NCBI RefSeq assembly: GCF_030159055.1
Contig: NZ_BQXQ01000027.1
Span: 1 to 64,000 of the forward strand
DNA: 64,000 bases
DNA from: Acidovorax sp. SUPP3334
GTDB lineage: Bacteria > Pseudomonadota > Gammaproteobacteria > Burkholderiales > Burkholderiaceae_C
Reading direction: 5' to 3'
The position numbers were made by a program, and so were the translations under genes. Shown here piece by piece: positions 37,791-47,230 of this stretch. The notes beneath the pieces were generated by a model. The model had not been told where the DNA came from. It ran no database searches and worked only from the letters and a program-made list of their open reading frames with translations. Numbering within the stretch: the stretch's first letter is position 1; each line of letters begins with the position of its first letter.

Positions 37791-39517
37791 GGCGCCTCCC
37801 GGGCAGGTGGCTCGGCGGGCGTGACGGGCCCTGGCACGGGCCGCGCCGACATCACCGCGCGAATGTAGTTGGATGGCGTGTGCAGCGAGTCGGCCGTGGC
37901 CTGGGTGAACCGCATCACCGCGCCGGCGTACAGCGTGAGGGCGATGCACCCGGACAGCAGCAGCGCGATCGGCAGGCCTTCCAGCACGCGCAACTGGGGG
38001 CGCCGCCGGTCGTGCGTGGTCCAGAAGTAGCGGATGCCGGTGCGGGTGAGCGCGATCAGAGCGAACAGGCCGGTGACGATCAGCAGGGCCAGCAGCGTCC
38101 AGCCGGGCATGCCGGGCTGGGCGCCGGCGGAAGACCCCAGCCCCAGCGGATTGAGCAGCGCCGTCAGCATGGCGAACTTGCCGACGAAGCCCGACAGCGG
38201 TGGCAGCCCCGCGACCACCAGCGTGCACAGCAGGTACGCCAGCCCGAGGAAGGCGGCGGCGGCGGGGATGATCCGGCCGATCAGAACCGTCTCGTCTTCG
38301 TCCAGGTTCAGTCCTTCGGCAGGCACCAGCTCGGCGGTGAGGAAGGGCGCATCGTCGTGGCGTTCGTGCGGCGCGAGCGTGGCGCCGTCGTTGCGCCAGC
38401 GGTCGATCAGGTCGGCCAGCAGGAACAGCGCGCTGATCGCCAGCGTGGAACTGGGCAGGTAGTACAGCAGGCTGGCGGTCAGCACGTTCTGGCCGAAGCC
38501 GGCCGCCGCGAGCAAGGTGCCGGAGGACAGAATGGCCGCGTAGCCCGCGAGATGGGTCAGCCGCTGCGAACCCAGCATGCCGATGCCGCCGAACGCCATG
38601 GTGAGCATGCCGCCGCCGATCAGCCACAGGCTGCCGAACAGGGCCGAAGGGCCGGCCTCGCTGCTGAACATGAGCGTCCACAGCCGCAGGATGGTGTACA
38701 CGCCGACCTTGGTCATCAGGGCGAACAGCGCCCCCGCCGGCGCGGTGGCGGCGCTGTAGGCCGGCACCAGCCAGAAGTTCAGCGGCCACACCGCGGCCTT
38801 GATGAGGAACGCCGTGGCCAGAATGGCCGCTGCCGCGTGCAGCAGCCCTCGGTCGGCGTCGGCCACCTTGGGAATGCTCTGCGCCAGGTCGGCCATGTTC
38901 AGCGTGCCGGTGATGCCGTAGAGCATGGACACGCCGATGAGGAACAGCGACGACGCCGCCAGGTTGATGGCGATGTAGTGCAGCCCCGCCTGCACGCGGG
39001 TGCGGCCCGAGCCGTGCAGCAGCAGCCCGTAGGAGGCCGCCAGCATGATCTCGAAGAACACGAACAGATTGAACAGGTCGGCCGTGAGGAACGCGCCGGC
39101 CAGGCCCATCAGCTGAAACTGGAACAGCGGGTGGTAGTGCACCCCCGCGCGGTGCCAGCGCGCCGCCGCGAAGACGATGGAGCACAGGGCCACCGCGCTG
39201 GTGAGGGCCAGCATCATGGCCGAGAGGCGGTCCAGCGCCAGCACGATGCCGAACGGGGCGGGCCAGTTGCCGGGCAGGTACACGCCCATGGTGGTCGGCA
39301 CGGTGGCCTGGCTGGTCCACAGCAGCAAGGCCACGCCGACCATCAGGCCCAGAAAGGTGGACGCGATGTTGAGCCCGAGCTTGAGCCGCTGGCGCTCCTC
39401 GCGCAGCAGCAGCATCAGCGCGGCGGTGAGCAGCGGCAGCGCGATGGGTGCCAGCATTAGGTGCGGCATCAGCGCGGAAATGGCGTCGAAAAGGGCGGTG
39501 GACAGGGCCGGGGTCAC
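37787..39517 (-). CDS. mrpD: Mrp cation/proton antiporter subunit D
   Basis: A 576-residue subunit homologous to NuoN/NuoM-like proton-pumping subunits of complex I. Seen are the helix-5 Glu region LFVFFEIMLAASYGLLLHG, the Lys of helix 7 in LIKAAVWPLNFWLVPAYSAA, ALMTKVGVYTILRLWTL with a second Lys, and PLSGFVGKFAMLTALL. The start is GTG 39517, which overlaps the mrpC stop (GTGA). It is longer than typical MrpD (about 500 aa) through an insertion near residue 380 (HERHDDAPFLTAELVPAEGL) and a longer C-terminus. Confidence 0.93.
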   Translation of the reverse strand: MTPALSTALFDAISALMPHLMLAPIALPLLTAALMLLLREERQRLKLGLNIASTFLGLMVGVALLLWTSQATVPTTMGVYLPGNWPAPFGIVLALDRLSAMMLALTSAVALCSIVFAAARWHRAGVHYHPLFQFQLMGLAGAFLTADLFNLFVFFEIMLAASYGLLLHGSGRTRVQAGLHYIAINLAASSLFLIGVSMLYGITGTLNMADLAQSIPKVADADRGLLHAAAAILATAFLIKAAVWPLNFWLVPAYSAATAPAGALFALMTKVGVYTILRLWTLMFSSEAGPSALFGSLWLIGGGMLTMAFGGIGMLGSQRLTHLAGYAAILSSGTLLAAAGFGQNVLTASLLYYLPSSTLAISALFLLADLIDRWRNDGATLAPHERHDDAPFLTAELVPAEGLNLDEDETVLIGRIIPAAAAFLGLAYLLCTLVVAGLPPLSGFVGKFAMLTALLNPLGLGSSAGAQPGMPGWTLLALLIVTGLFALIALTRTGIRYFWTTHDRRRPQLRVLEGLPIALLLSGCIALTLYAGAVMRFTQATADSLHTPSNYIRAVMSARPVPGPVTPAEPPAREAP

Positions 39518-39879
39518 GGCATCTCCTGCACGTCGTGCGAGCGCGTGCCGTCCACATGGTCGGTGCCCGACATGCCGCGCGATGCCAGCAGCACCACCAG
39601 GAACAGTGCCGTCATGGCGAAGCCGATCACGATGGCGGTCAGCACCAGCGCCTGGGGCATCGGGTCCGCGTAGTGCTGCAGGTCTTTCGGCACGCCCGCC
39701 AGCAGCACGGGCTCCTTGTTGATGGCCAGGCCCAGGCGGCCCATGCTGAAGATGAACAGATTCACGGCATACGACAGCAGGGCCAGGCCCATGATGACCT
39801 GGAAGGTGCGCGGGCGCAGCAGCAGCCACACGCCCGAGCCGGTGAGCACGCCGATGGCAATGGCGAGGACGATTTCCAT
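39514..39879 (-). CDS. mrpC: Mrp cation/proton antiporter subunit C
   Basis: A 121-residue NuoK-like subunit of three helices: AIAIGVLTGSGVWLLLRPRT, LALLSYAVNLFIFSMG and ALVLTAIVIGFAMTALFLV. ATG 39879 shares a base with the stop of mrpA (TGATG), and its stop overlaps the GTG of mrpD. Short C-terminal tail of about 20 polar residues. Confidence 0.92.
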   Translation of the reverse strand: MEIVLAIAIGVLTGSGVWLLLRPRTFQVIMGLALLSYAVNLFIFSMGRLGLAINKEPVLLAGVPKDLQHYADPMPQALVLTAIVIGFAMTALFLVVLLASRGMSGTDHVDGTRSHDVQEMP

Positions 39880-42839
39880 CAGCGGTTTCCTCCTTCGGGG
39901 GCCACGGCGGCGGGGTTGGCGGCCTGCTCGGCCTCGCGTTCCTCGGCCAGTCGTGCGTGGTAGCGGTGGCCGCGCACCGATTGGTGGGCGATGGCGGTCA
40001 AGATCAGCAGCGTGGAGCCCACGACCAGGGTGAACACGCCGATGTCGAAGAACAGCGCGCTGGCGATGTGGATCTCGCCGATCACCGGCAGGTGGAAATG
40101 CGCCGTGTGGCTGGTCAGGAAGGGGTAGCCCAGCACCAGCGCGCCCATGCCGGTGCCCAGCGCGAAGAGCAGTCCCACGCCGATCCAGCGGCGCGGGTAC
40201 AGCGGCAGGTGGGCCTCGACCCAGTGCGTGCCCGAGATGATGTATTGCAGCAGCAGTCCCACCGACAGCACCAGCCCGGCCACGAAGCCGCCGCCCGGCT
40301 CGTTGTGCCCGCGCATGAACATGTAGAACGACACCAGCGCGGTGAACGGCAGCAGCAGCCGCACCAGCACGGCCGGCACCATCAGGTAGCCCACGGCGGT
40401 GTCGGCGGCGTTGCGCGGGTTGAGCAGGTCGGTCTGCAGATCGGCCGGCATGTTGCGCTGCTGCTCGGGCAGGTCCATCGTCTCGCGCGCGGGCCGGAAG
40501 CGGCGCAGCAGCGCATACACCGTCAGCGCCACGATGCCGAGCACGACGATCTCGCCGAAGGTGTCGAAGCCGCGGAAGTCCACCAGCATCACGTTGACCA
40601 CGTTGGTGCCGCCGCCCTCGGTCTGCGCGCGTTCCAGGAAGAAGGTGGAGGTGCTTTCGGGGAACGGCCGGCTCATCATGGTGAAGGCCAGCCACGCCAT
40701 GCCGCCGCCGGCCGCCAGTGCCACGGCCATGTCGCGCAGCCGCCGGGCCCGCACGATGCCGGGGTGCGTGGTGTCCACGCCGCGCAGCCGCTCGTCGCGC
40801 CGGGGCAGCCAGCGCAGGCCCAGCAGCACCAGCACCGTGGTCACGATCTCCACCACGATCTGCGTGAGCCCCAGGTCGGGGGCGGAGAACCACAGGAAGG
40901 TGATGCAGGTGCACAGCCCGGCGCCGCCCATCAAGGTCAGCGCCGCGAGCCGGTGGTATTTGGCCTGCCATGCGGCCGCCACGGCGCAAAGGCAGCCCAG
41001 GGTCCACAGCACCACAAAGGCCGGCGACAGCGGCAGCGTGCCCCGGCCGCCAAGCTGCAGGCCCTGGGTCCACAGCGGCAGTGCCGCGCCCAGCAGGGCC
41101 GCCAGCACCAGCCACAGCATCTGCCACTGCAGCTGCGGCGTGGACATCAGCCGCCGGCCGTTGTGGCCCAGCAGCGTGAGCCAGGTGAGCGCGATCTCGA
41201 ACAGCCGCCGCCCGCTCACGCGGTAGATGAGCGGGGGCGCGTCCACGTTGCCTGCGGCGCGCTGCCACCGCAGCACGAGGTAGAGCGCGGTGCCGCCCAC
41301 CAGCGCGACCAGGCTCATCATGAACGGCGTGTTGAATCCGTGCCAGATCGCCAGGCTGAACTGCGGCAGTTCGCCGCCGACCACCGGGCGCGCGGCCGCG
41401 TCCAGGTACCGGCCGACCGACCATGCGGGGAAGATGCCCACCACCATGCAGGCCAGCACCAGCAGTTCGACCGGCACGCGCATCCAGTGCGGGGGCTCGT
41501 GCGGCTGGCGCGGAAGGTCCTGGGCGCGCGGCCCCCAGAACACGTCGATCGTGAAGCGCAGCGAATACGCCACGCTGAAGATGCCGGCCAGTGTCGCGGC
41601 GATCGGCAGCACGGTGGCGACCAGCGGCGAAGCGTCGAGGAACACCGTCTCGGCGAAGAACATTTCCTTGGACAGGAACCCGTTGAGCAGCGGCACGCCC
41701 GCCATCGCCGCGCTGGCCACCATGGCCAGCGTGGCGGTCACCGGCATCATGGTGCGCAGGCCGGACAGGCGCCGGATGTCCCGGGTGCCGCTCTCGTGGT
41801 CCACGATGCCCGCCGCCATGAAGAGCGAAGCCTTGAAGGTGGCGTGGTTCATGATGTGGAACACCGCCGCCACCGCCGCCAGCGGGCTGTTCAGTCCCAG
41901 CAGCAGGGTGATGAGCCCCAGGTGCGAAATCGTGGAGTACGCCAGCAAGCCCTTGAGGTCGTTCTGGAACATGGCGGCGTAGCCACCCACCAGCAGCGTG
42001 CAGACGCCCGCCCCGCCCACCAGCCAGAACCAGGGCTCGGTGCCGCCCATCACGGGCCACATGCGCGCCATCAGAAAAACACCGGCCTTCACCATGGTCG
42101 CCGAGTGCAGGTAGGCCGACACGGGCGTCGGCGCGGCCATGGCGTTGGGCAGCCAGAAGTGGAAGGGAAACTGCGCGCTCTTGGTCAGCGCGCCCAGCAG
42201 CACCAGCACCAGGGCCGTCAGGTACCAGGGGTGGTTGCGGATCTGCTCGCCAGCGGCCAGGACGTGATCGAGGTCGTAGCTGCCCACGATGTGCCCGATC
42301 ACCAGCATGCCCGCCAGCATGCACAACCCGCCGGTTCCCGTTACCGTGAGCGCCATGCGGGCGCCCCTGCGGGCGTCCTGGCGGTGGTACCAGTAGCCGA
42401 TCAGCAAGAAGGAAAAGAGGCTGGTGAGTTCCCAGAAGAAAGCCAGCTGGATGATGTTGCCCGACAGCACCACGCCGGTCATCGCCCCCATGAACGCGAG
42501 AAAGAAAGAGAAGAAGCGCGGCACCGGGTCGGCTGGAGACATGTAGTAGCGGGCATAGAGCACCACCAGCGAGCCGATCCCGAGGATCAGCATGCAGAAC
42601 ATCCATGCGAATCCGTCCATGCGGATCACCAGATTCAGGCCCAGGGCCGGCAGCCACGGAATTTCCTGCCTCAGCACCCCGCCCGCCGCGATTTCCGGAA
42701 AGTACAGGGCCGCTTGCACCGCGCAGAACAGCGCGATCGCGCCAGCGAGCGTGGACTCGGTGTTGCGCGCATTCGTCGGCAGCACCGCCGCCAGGAGGCT
42801 GCCGATGAAGGGAAGGAGGACGAGAAGGATCAGGGGCAT
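39879..42839 (-). CDS. mrpA: Mrp cation/proton antiporter subunit A/B fusion
   Basis: A 986-residue subunit in which the NuoL-like MrpA part (residues about 1-780) is joined to the MrpB part (about 810-960, FTALVSFYMFMRGHNEPGGGFV). Key helices include FFWELTSLFSFLLIGYWYH with the conserved Glu, LTKSAQFPFHFWLPNAM with the Lys, HSATMVKAGVFLMAR, and NHATFKASLFMAAGIVDHE. With C-G it forms a Na+ or K+/H+ antiporter for pH and salt tolerance; the PhaAB fusion form is common in Gram-negative bacteria. It is the first gene of the operon; the 100-bp upstream gap holds one degenerate repeat. Confidence 0.94.
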   Translation of the reverse strand: MPLILLVLLPFIGSLLAAVLPTNARNTESTLAGAIALFCAVQAALYFPEIAAGGVLRQEIPWLPALGLNLVIRMDGFAWMFCMLILGIGSLVVLYARYYMSPADPVPRFFSFFLAFMGAMTGVVLSGNIIQLAFFWELTSLFSFLLIGYWYHRQDARRGARMALTVTGTGGLCMLAGMLVIGHIVGSYDLDHVLAAGEQIRNHPWYLTALVLVLLGALTKSAQFPFHFWLPNAMAAPTPVSAYLHSATMVKAGVFLMARMWPVMGGTEPWFWLVGGAGVCTLLVGGYAAMFQNDLKGLLAYSTISHLGLITLLLGLNSPLAAVAAVFHIMNHATFKASLFMAAGIVDHESGTRDIRRLSGLRTMMPVTATLAMVASAAMAGVPLLNGFLSKEMFFAETVFLDASPLVATVLPIAATLAGIFSVAYSLRFTIDVFWGPRAQDLPRQPHEPPHWMRVPVELLVLACMVVGIFPAWSVGRYLDAAARPVVGGELPQFSLAIWHGFNTPFMMSLVALVGGTALYLVLRWQRAAGNVDAPPLIYRVSGRRLFEIALTWLTLLGHNGRRLMSTPQLQWQMLWLVLAALLGAALPLWTQGLQLGGRGTLPLSPAFVVLWTLGCLCAVAAAWQAKYHRLAALTLMGGAGLCTCITFLWFSAPDLGLTQIVVEIVTTVLVLLGLRWLPRRDERLRGVDTTHPGIVRARRLRDMAVALAAGGGMAWLAFTMMSRPFPESTSTFFLERAQTEGGGTNVVNVMLVDFRGFDTFGEIVVLGIVALTVYALLRRFRPARETMDLPEQQRNMPADLQTDLLNPRNAADTAVGYLMVPAVLVRLLLPFTALVSFYMFMRGHNEPGGGFVAGLVLSVGLLLQYIISGTHWVEAHLPLYPRRWIGVGLLFALGTGMGALVLGYPFLTSHTAHFHLPVIGEIHIASALFFDIGVFTLVVGSTLLILTAIAHQSVRGHRYHARLAEEREAEQAANPAAVAPEGGNR

Positions 42840-42872
42840 GCCCGGACGATTCTACGGGCAAGCCTTTCAGGA

Positions 42873-42892
42873 CTTGCTATGAATACCCTAGC
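42873..42892 (+). repeat. Degenerate dispersed-repeat arm
   Basis: TTGCTATGAATACCCTAGCA matches only the TGCTAT...TAGCA arm of the dispersed repeat. It lies in the leader of the mrp operon and before the ComEA-like gene end. It could be chance. Confidence 0.3.
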
Positions 42893-42939
42893 ACGCCCCG
42901 GAGATTGGACGCGCCGCCGGCACGCAATCGGTGCGCCCT

Positions 42940-43263
42940 TTAACGCGAGGCGCCGGACGCGGGCCGCGCGAGCGCCTGCGGTGCGGCCGAGGCCGGCGCA
43001 TCACCGAACGCGGCGCCATTCACGGTGAGTCCTTCCGCCGAAAGCCGGGCCGCGGATGCCTTGCCCATGCCCTGCACCCGCCCGAAAAGATCTGCCCAGC
43101 TCTGGAAAGAACCCGTTTCCCGCGCCTTCAAAATCCTGGCCGACAGCGCCGGGCCGATGCCCTTCACGCCGTCCAGGTCGGCTACGGAAGCCGTGTTGAC
43201 CTCGGTGGCGGCCGATGCCAGCGTGCAAGCAGAGACGGCCACCAGTGCCACCCAGGCCCTCAT
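42940..43263 (-). CDS. ComEA-like helix-hairpin-helix protein
   Basis: A 107-residue protein with an N-terminal signal (MRAWVALVAVSACTLASAAT) and one helix-hairpin-helix DNA-binding unit: EVNTASVADLDGVKGIGPAL and the second hairpin VQGMGKASAARLSAEGLTVN. Exported small HhH proteins of the ComEA type bind incoming DNA in natural transformation. The Ala/Pro-rich tail after residue 85 is variable. ATG 43263. It lies 77 bp downstream of lapB on the same strand and may share its transcript. Confidence 0.85.
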   Translation of the reverse strand: MRAWVALVAVSACTLASAATEVNTASVADLDGVKGIGPALSARILKARETGSFQSWADLFGRVQGMGKASAARLSAEGLTVNGAAFGDAPASAAPQALARPASGASR

Positions 43264-43340
43264 CCGGCGCCAACGCGAAGGTGCCTTGTGATGCGGTTGC
43301 GACGGATGCCTGCGCGCGTCGGCCGGCTGCGCCAGCGCTC

Positions 43341-44498
43341 TCACAGCTCTTCCACGCGCCGCGCGGGATAGCTGTCCCAGGTCTGGCAACCGGGGCACTG
43401 CCAGAAGTGCTGGCGTGCCTCGAAACCGCAGGCCGCACAGCGGTATCGGGTGAGGGGCTTGGTCGCCTGGTCCAGTGCCTTTTGCACCTGGGGGTGGAAT
43501 TCTTCGTGCTGCAGGGTTTCCTGCGCCAGCCATTTGGAGGCGGCCACCAGCGACGGCTCCTTGTCCAGATGGCGCACATACCACTGCGGCCCGGGCCTGG
43601 AGGGATCGCCAGACGCGCTGTCCATCGAGACGATGGCTTCCAGCATGTCGAGAGACGGAGCGCGTTCGTAATGCGCCAGCAGCAACCGGTACGTTTCCTC
43701 TGCCCGGCCGGTGGCGGTGCCGACCTCGACGAGCAGCGGAGCAGCCAGGGGCAGGGCGCCGGGCGATTCACGGGACAACTCCAGCAGCGTGGAAAACGCT
43801 TGCTCCTGCCGGCCGCATCGATGGTGCAGGCGGGCGAGTTCGATGCGCGGCCGCGGGGCATGGGGCGCGGCAGCCACGGCTTCTTCGAGCTGCGCTTGCG
43901 CCGCTTCCTGATCGCCCTGGGCCGCGCGGGCCACGGCCTGCTCGCACAGATAATGCGCCTGCCGCGTGCTGAAGTCGCCCTGGTGCGAGCCATGCATCTT
44001 GCGGGCGATGGCCGCCGCCTGCGGCCAGTCGCGGGAGCGCTCGTAGATGGCCAGAAGGGCCAGGCGCGACTGGCTCTCGAACGGCGTGTTTTCCAGAAGG
44101 CGCAGCGCGTCTTCGGCGCGGTCGAGCAGCCCGGCCTTGAGAAAGTCCAGCGCCAGCGCATGCTGGGCGCGGTCGCGGTCCGTGCGGCTCAGATCGCCCC
44201 GTGACAGCAAATGCTCGTGTACCCGCACGGCGCGGTTGTACTCGCCCCGGCGGCGAAAGAGATTGCCCAGCGCGAAATGCAATTCGGAGGTGTCCGGATC
44301 GTTCTGTACGGCCTCGATGAACGCATCGATGGCCTGGTCTTGCTGCTCGTTGAGCAGAAAGTTCAAGCCCTTGAAGTAAGCCTTGGGGGCGCGGCGGTTT
44401 TCTTCCCGCAATTGCCGCAGGTCGAAGCGGGAGGCGAACCACCCCAGCACGAACGCCAGGGGCAGCCCCAGCAACAGCCAGCTGAGATCAAATTCCAT
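43341..44498 (-). CDS. lapB: Lipopolysaccharide assembly protein LapB (YciM)
   Basis: A 385-residue inner-membrane TPR protein. One N-terminal helix (LSWLLLGLPLAFVLGWFASR) anchors it, the motif YFKGLNFLLNEQQDQAIDAF starts the TPR array, and the C-terminus is a rubredoxin-type metal site: YRCAACGFEARQHFWQCPGC, two CxxC pairs. LapB works with FtsH in turning over LpxC and so sets the LPS level. It overlaps lapA by 11 bp, the standard arrangement. Confidence 0.95.
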   Translation of the reverse strand: MEFDLSWLLLGLPLAFVLGWFASRFDLRQLREENRRAPKAYFKGLNFLLNEQQDQAIDAFIEAVQNDPDTSELHFALGNLFRRRGEYNRAVRVHEHLLSRGDLSRTDRDRAQHALALDFLKAGLLDRAEDALRLLENTPFESQSRLALLAIYERSRDWPQAAAIARKMHGSHQGDFSTRQAHYLCEQAVARAAQGDQEAAQAQLEEAVAAAPHAPRPRIELARLHHRCGRQEQAFSTLLELSRESPGALPLAAPLLVEVGTATGRAEETYRLLLAHYERAPSLDMLEAIVSMDSASGDPSRPGPQWYVRHLDKEPSLVAASKWLAQETLQHEEFHPQVQKALDQATKPLTRYRCAACGFEARQHFWQCPGCQTWDSYPARRVEEL

Positions 44499-44811
44499 GG
44501 ATGGAGGGCGGTTGTTGTTGCAGGTCTGGAACGGCCGGAGCGGTGACTGGCGTGGCCGATGCGGGCTCGCCCGGCAGCACGGCGGCCTGGGCTCGCCGGG
44601 CCGCGCTACGGTGCTTCCACCAGCGGGGCACCATGCCCAGCACCCCGACCACGACGCCTGCTGCGAACGCGGTCAGCACCACGAGCACCAGAGGTGCGCT
44701 CCAGTGCGTGCCGAAGAAGAAATGCACGGTGGCGTCTTGCTGGTTGTTCAGCGCGAAAGCGAAAAGGGTAAAAAAAATGGCTGCCTTGAGCAGCCACAGG
44801 AGGTATTTCAT
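44488..44811 (-). CDS. lapA: LapA family protein
   Basis: A 107-residue membrane protein with two helices (LLWLLKAAIFFTLFAFALNN and LVLVVLTAFAAGVVVGVLGM) and the LapA-type NNQQDATVHFFFG linker. The C-terminal 35 residues are polar and Ala/Pro-rich. LapA is co-encoded with LapB in LPS control; its own role is less well known. ATG 44811, 113 bp after ihfB. Confidence 0.92.
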   Translation of the reverse strand: MKYLLWLLKAAIFFTLFAFALNNQQDATVHFFFGTHWSAPLVLVVLTAFAAGVVVGVLGMVPRWWKHRSAARRAQAAVLPGEPASATPVTAPAVPDLQQQPPSIHGI

Positions 44812-44893
44812 GCGTCTCCCCGGTGGTGTGGGGGCATTCTACGGGCACGCCATGGCCCGTCTGCCGATTGAAGCGATACCCCTGCATTGGCCT

Positions 44894-44936
44894 TCAGCGC
44901 TTGACCGCCAAGCGCTGATAGCTATCAATTTTGATG
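44894..44936 (+). repeat. Dispersed Comamonadaceae repeat, copy 8 (CAAGCGCTG variant)
   Basis: CAGCGCTTGACCGCCAAGCG continues as CTGATAGCTATCAATTTTGA. The CAGCGCTTG/CAAGCGCTG arms form a 9-bp hairpin, and the GCTATCAA arm follows as in the other copies. Its right end overlaps the last codons and stop of ihfB. Confidence 0.75.
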
Positions 44937-45254
44937 CTTGTCCTTGGGGGCATCCACGATGCCCATTTCGACCGTGCGCTGGTCCACCGCTTCGCGCAGC
45001 GCCTTGCCAGGCTTGAAATGCGGCACGCGCTTTTCCGGAATCGCCACCGCTTCGCCGCTGCGGGGATTGCGCCCCATGCGGGGAGGGCGACGGTTGACCG
45101 AGAAGCTGCCAAAACCCCGGATCTCGATGCGGTGCCCGCGCACGAGTGCATCCCCCACGGCGTCCAGAATGGTCTTGACGGCGTACTCGGCATCGCGCTG
45201 GGTGAGCTGGCTGAACCGTGCGGCCAGTTCTTCAACGAGGTCTGATCGGGTCAT
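44925..45254 (-). CDS. ihfB: Integration host factor subunit beta
   Basis: A 109-residue DNA-bending protein: [19 protein letters not shown] at the start, [26 protein letters not shown] for the beta arm with the intercalating Pro, and [15 protein letters not shown]. The tail DAPKDKHQN runs into the dispersed repeat, which supplies the final codons. IHF acts in recombination, transcription and plasmid replication. It follows rpsA on the same strand with a terminator between them. Confidence 0.95.
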   Translation of the reverse strand: MTRSDLVEELAARFSQLTQRDAEYAVKTILDAVGDALVRGHRIEIRGFGSFSVNRRPPRMGRNPRSGEAVAIPEKRVPHFKPGKALREAVDQRTVEMGIVDAPKDKHQN

Positions 45255-45287
45255 GGAGTCTTGTCTTTGCAACCGGGGTAACAGAAC

Positions 45288-45316
45288 AAAAAGAAGCGGG
45301 CGCACGAGGCGCCCGC
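45288..45316 (-). terminator. Intrinsic terminator after rpsA
   Basis: GCGGGCGC (45296-45303), loop ACGAG, GCGCCCGC (45309-45316), an 8-bp perfect stem; five A on the plus strand at 45288-45292 give the T tail in minus-strand reading. It lies 41 bp after the rpsA stop. Confidence 0.85.
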
Positions 45317-45356
45317 CATTCACAACCGCCGAAGCGGTCGTCGATTGTGCCTCGGC

Positions 45357-47042
45357 TTATTTGTCCGAGTTGTCCAGCTTGGCGCGCAGCAGTGCGCCCA
45401 GGCTGGTGGTGCCGGCGCTTTCGCGGCTCGACTGTTGGCTCAGGTTGGCCATGGCGCCTTGCTCGTCGGCCATGTCCTTTTGCTTGATCGACAGCTGGAT
45501 GTTGCGGGTCTTGCGATCCACGTTCACCACCACGGCCGTGACTTCGTCGCCTTCCTTCAGCACGTTGCGGGCATCTTCCACGCGGTCGCGCGAGATTTCC
45601 GAAGCACGCAGGTAGCCGATGATGTCTTCGCCGAGGTCGATTTCAGCGCCACGGGCGTCCACCGTCTTGACCTTGCCGGTCACCGTCTGGCCCTTGTCGT
45701 TGACCGTCACGAACGTCGTGAATGGGTCGCCGTCGAGCTGCTTGATCCCCAGCGAGATGCGTTCGCGGTCCACGTCCACGGCCAGCACGATCGCTTCGAC
45801 TTCCTGGCCCTTCTTGTAGTTGCGAACGGCAGCTTCGCCGGTTTCGTTCCACGACAGGTCGGACAAGTGCACCAGGCCGTCGATGCCGGCAGCCAGACCC
45901 ACGAACACGCCGAAGTCGGTGATCGACTTGATCGGGCCCTTGACGCGGTCGCCACGCTTGGTGTTCTGCGCGAACTCCTGCCATGGGTTGGCCTTGCACT
46001 GCTTCATGCCCAGGCTGATGCGGCGCTTGTCTTCGTCGATCTCGAGGACCATGACTTCGACTTCGTCACCCAGCGAAACGAGCTTGGAAGGAGCGATGTT
46101 CTTGTTCGTCCAGTCCATTTCGGAAACGTGCACCAGGCCTTCGATGCCGGGTTCCAGTTCCACGAATGCGCCGTAGTCGGCAATGTTCGTGACCTTGCCG
46201 AACAGGCGGGTGCTCGAAGGGTAGCGGCGCGACACACCCATCCATGGGTCGTCGCCCATTTGCTTGAGGCCCAGGGACACGCGGTTCTTTTCGGTGTCGA
46301 ACTTGAGGATCTTGGCCGTGATTTCCTGACCAGCCGTCACCACTTCCGAAGGGTGGCGAACACGGCGCCATGCCATGTCGGTGATGTGCAGCAGGCCGTC
46401 GATACCGCCCAGGTCCACGAACGCACCGTATTCGGTGATGTTCTTGACCACGCCTTGAACGATGGAGCCTTCCTTGAGGGTTTCCATCAGCTTGGCGCGC
46501 TCTTCGCCCATCGAGGCTTCCACCACGGCGCGGCGGCTCAGCACCACGTTGTTGCGCTTGCGGTCGAGCTTGATGACCTTGAATTCCAGGGTCTTGTTTT
46601 CGTAAGGCGTCAGGTCCTTGATCGGACGCGTGTCGATCAGCGAACCTGGCAGGAAGGCGCGGATGCCGTTGACCAGCACCGTCAGGCCGCCCTTGACCTT
46701 GCCGCTGGTCGTGCCGGTGACGAATTCGCCGGATTCCAGGGCCTTTTCCAGCGCCAGCCATGAAGCCAAGCGCTTGGCGGTGTCACGCGACAGGATGGTG
46801 TCGCCGTAACCGTTTTCGATCGAGCCGATGGCCACGGAGACGAAATCGCCTACTTGGACTTCGACTTCGCCCTTGTCGTTCTTGAACTCTTCCAGGGGGA
46901 CGTAGGCTTCGGACTTGAGGCCAGCGTTCACCACGACGAAGTTGTGTTCCACGCGCACGACTTCGGCGGTGATGACTTCGCCTGGGCGCATTTCGGTGCG
47001 CGTCAAAGACTCTTCAAAAAGGGCGGCAAAAGATTCAGACAT
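45357..47042 (-). CDS. rpsA: 30S ribosomal protein S1
   Basis: A 561-residue protein of six S1 (OB-fold) repeats. It opens [20 protein letters not shown]; the third repeat onward shows the classical [38 protein letters not shown] and [18 protein letters not shown] sequences. S1 binds mRNA leaders at the 30S subunit. ATG 47042. The 188-bp leader to aroA/cmk contains a GCGG-CAAAA-CCGC hairpin with a T run nearby, which may take part in rpsA leader control or end the upstream transcript. Confidence 0.97.
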   Translation of the reverse strand: MSESFAALFEESLTRTEMRPGEVITAEVVRVEHNFVVVNAGLKSEAYVPLEEFKNDKGEVEVQVGDFVSVAIGSIENGYGDTILSRDTAKRLASWLALEKALESGEFVTGTTSGKVKGGLTVLVNGIRAFLPGSLIDTRPIKDLTPYENKTLEFKVIKLDRKRNNVVLSRRAVVEASMGEERAKLMETLKEGSIVQGVVKNITEYGAFVDLGGIDGLLHITDMAWRRVRHPSEVVTAGQEITAKILKFDTEKNRVSLGLKQMGDDPWMGVSRRYPSSTRLFGKVTNIADYGAFVELEPGIEGLVHVSEMDWTNKNIAPSKLVSLGDEVEVMVLEIDEDKRRISLGMKQCKANPWQEFAQNTKRGDRVKGPIKSITDFGVFVGLAAGIDGLVHLSDLSWNETGEAAVRNYKKGQEVEAIVLAVDVDRERISLGIKQLDGDPFTTFVTVNDKGQTVTGKVKTVDARGAEIDLGEDIIGYLRASEISRDRVEDARNVLKEGDEVTAVVVNVDRKTRNIQLSIKQKDMADEQGAMANLSQQSSRESAGTTSLGALLRAKLDNSDK

Positions 47043-47230
47043 GTATTTCCTAAAGCCGCAAACAAGGTTCCGACAGCACCATTGCCATCGTTTTTATAGC
47101 TGCCTGCGGAGGTTTTTTGCGGCAAAACCGCGGTTAGGTTGTAGAGCCGCATGGTCTGGCGCTGTTGCGCGTGGGGGACCGTGCGGGCCTGTCCGGGGCA
47201 GTTGGCCACCGGTTTTTTGCAACCCCGTGC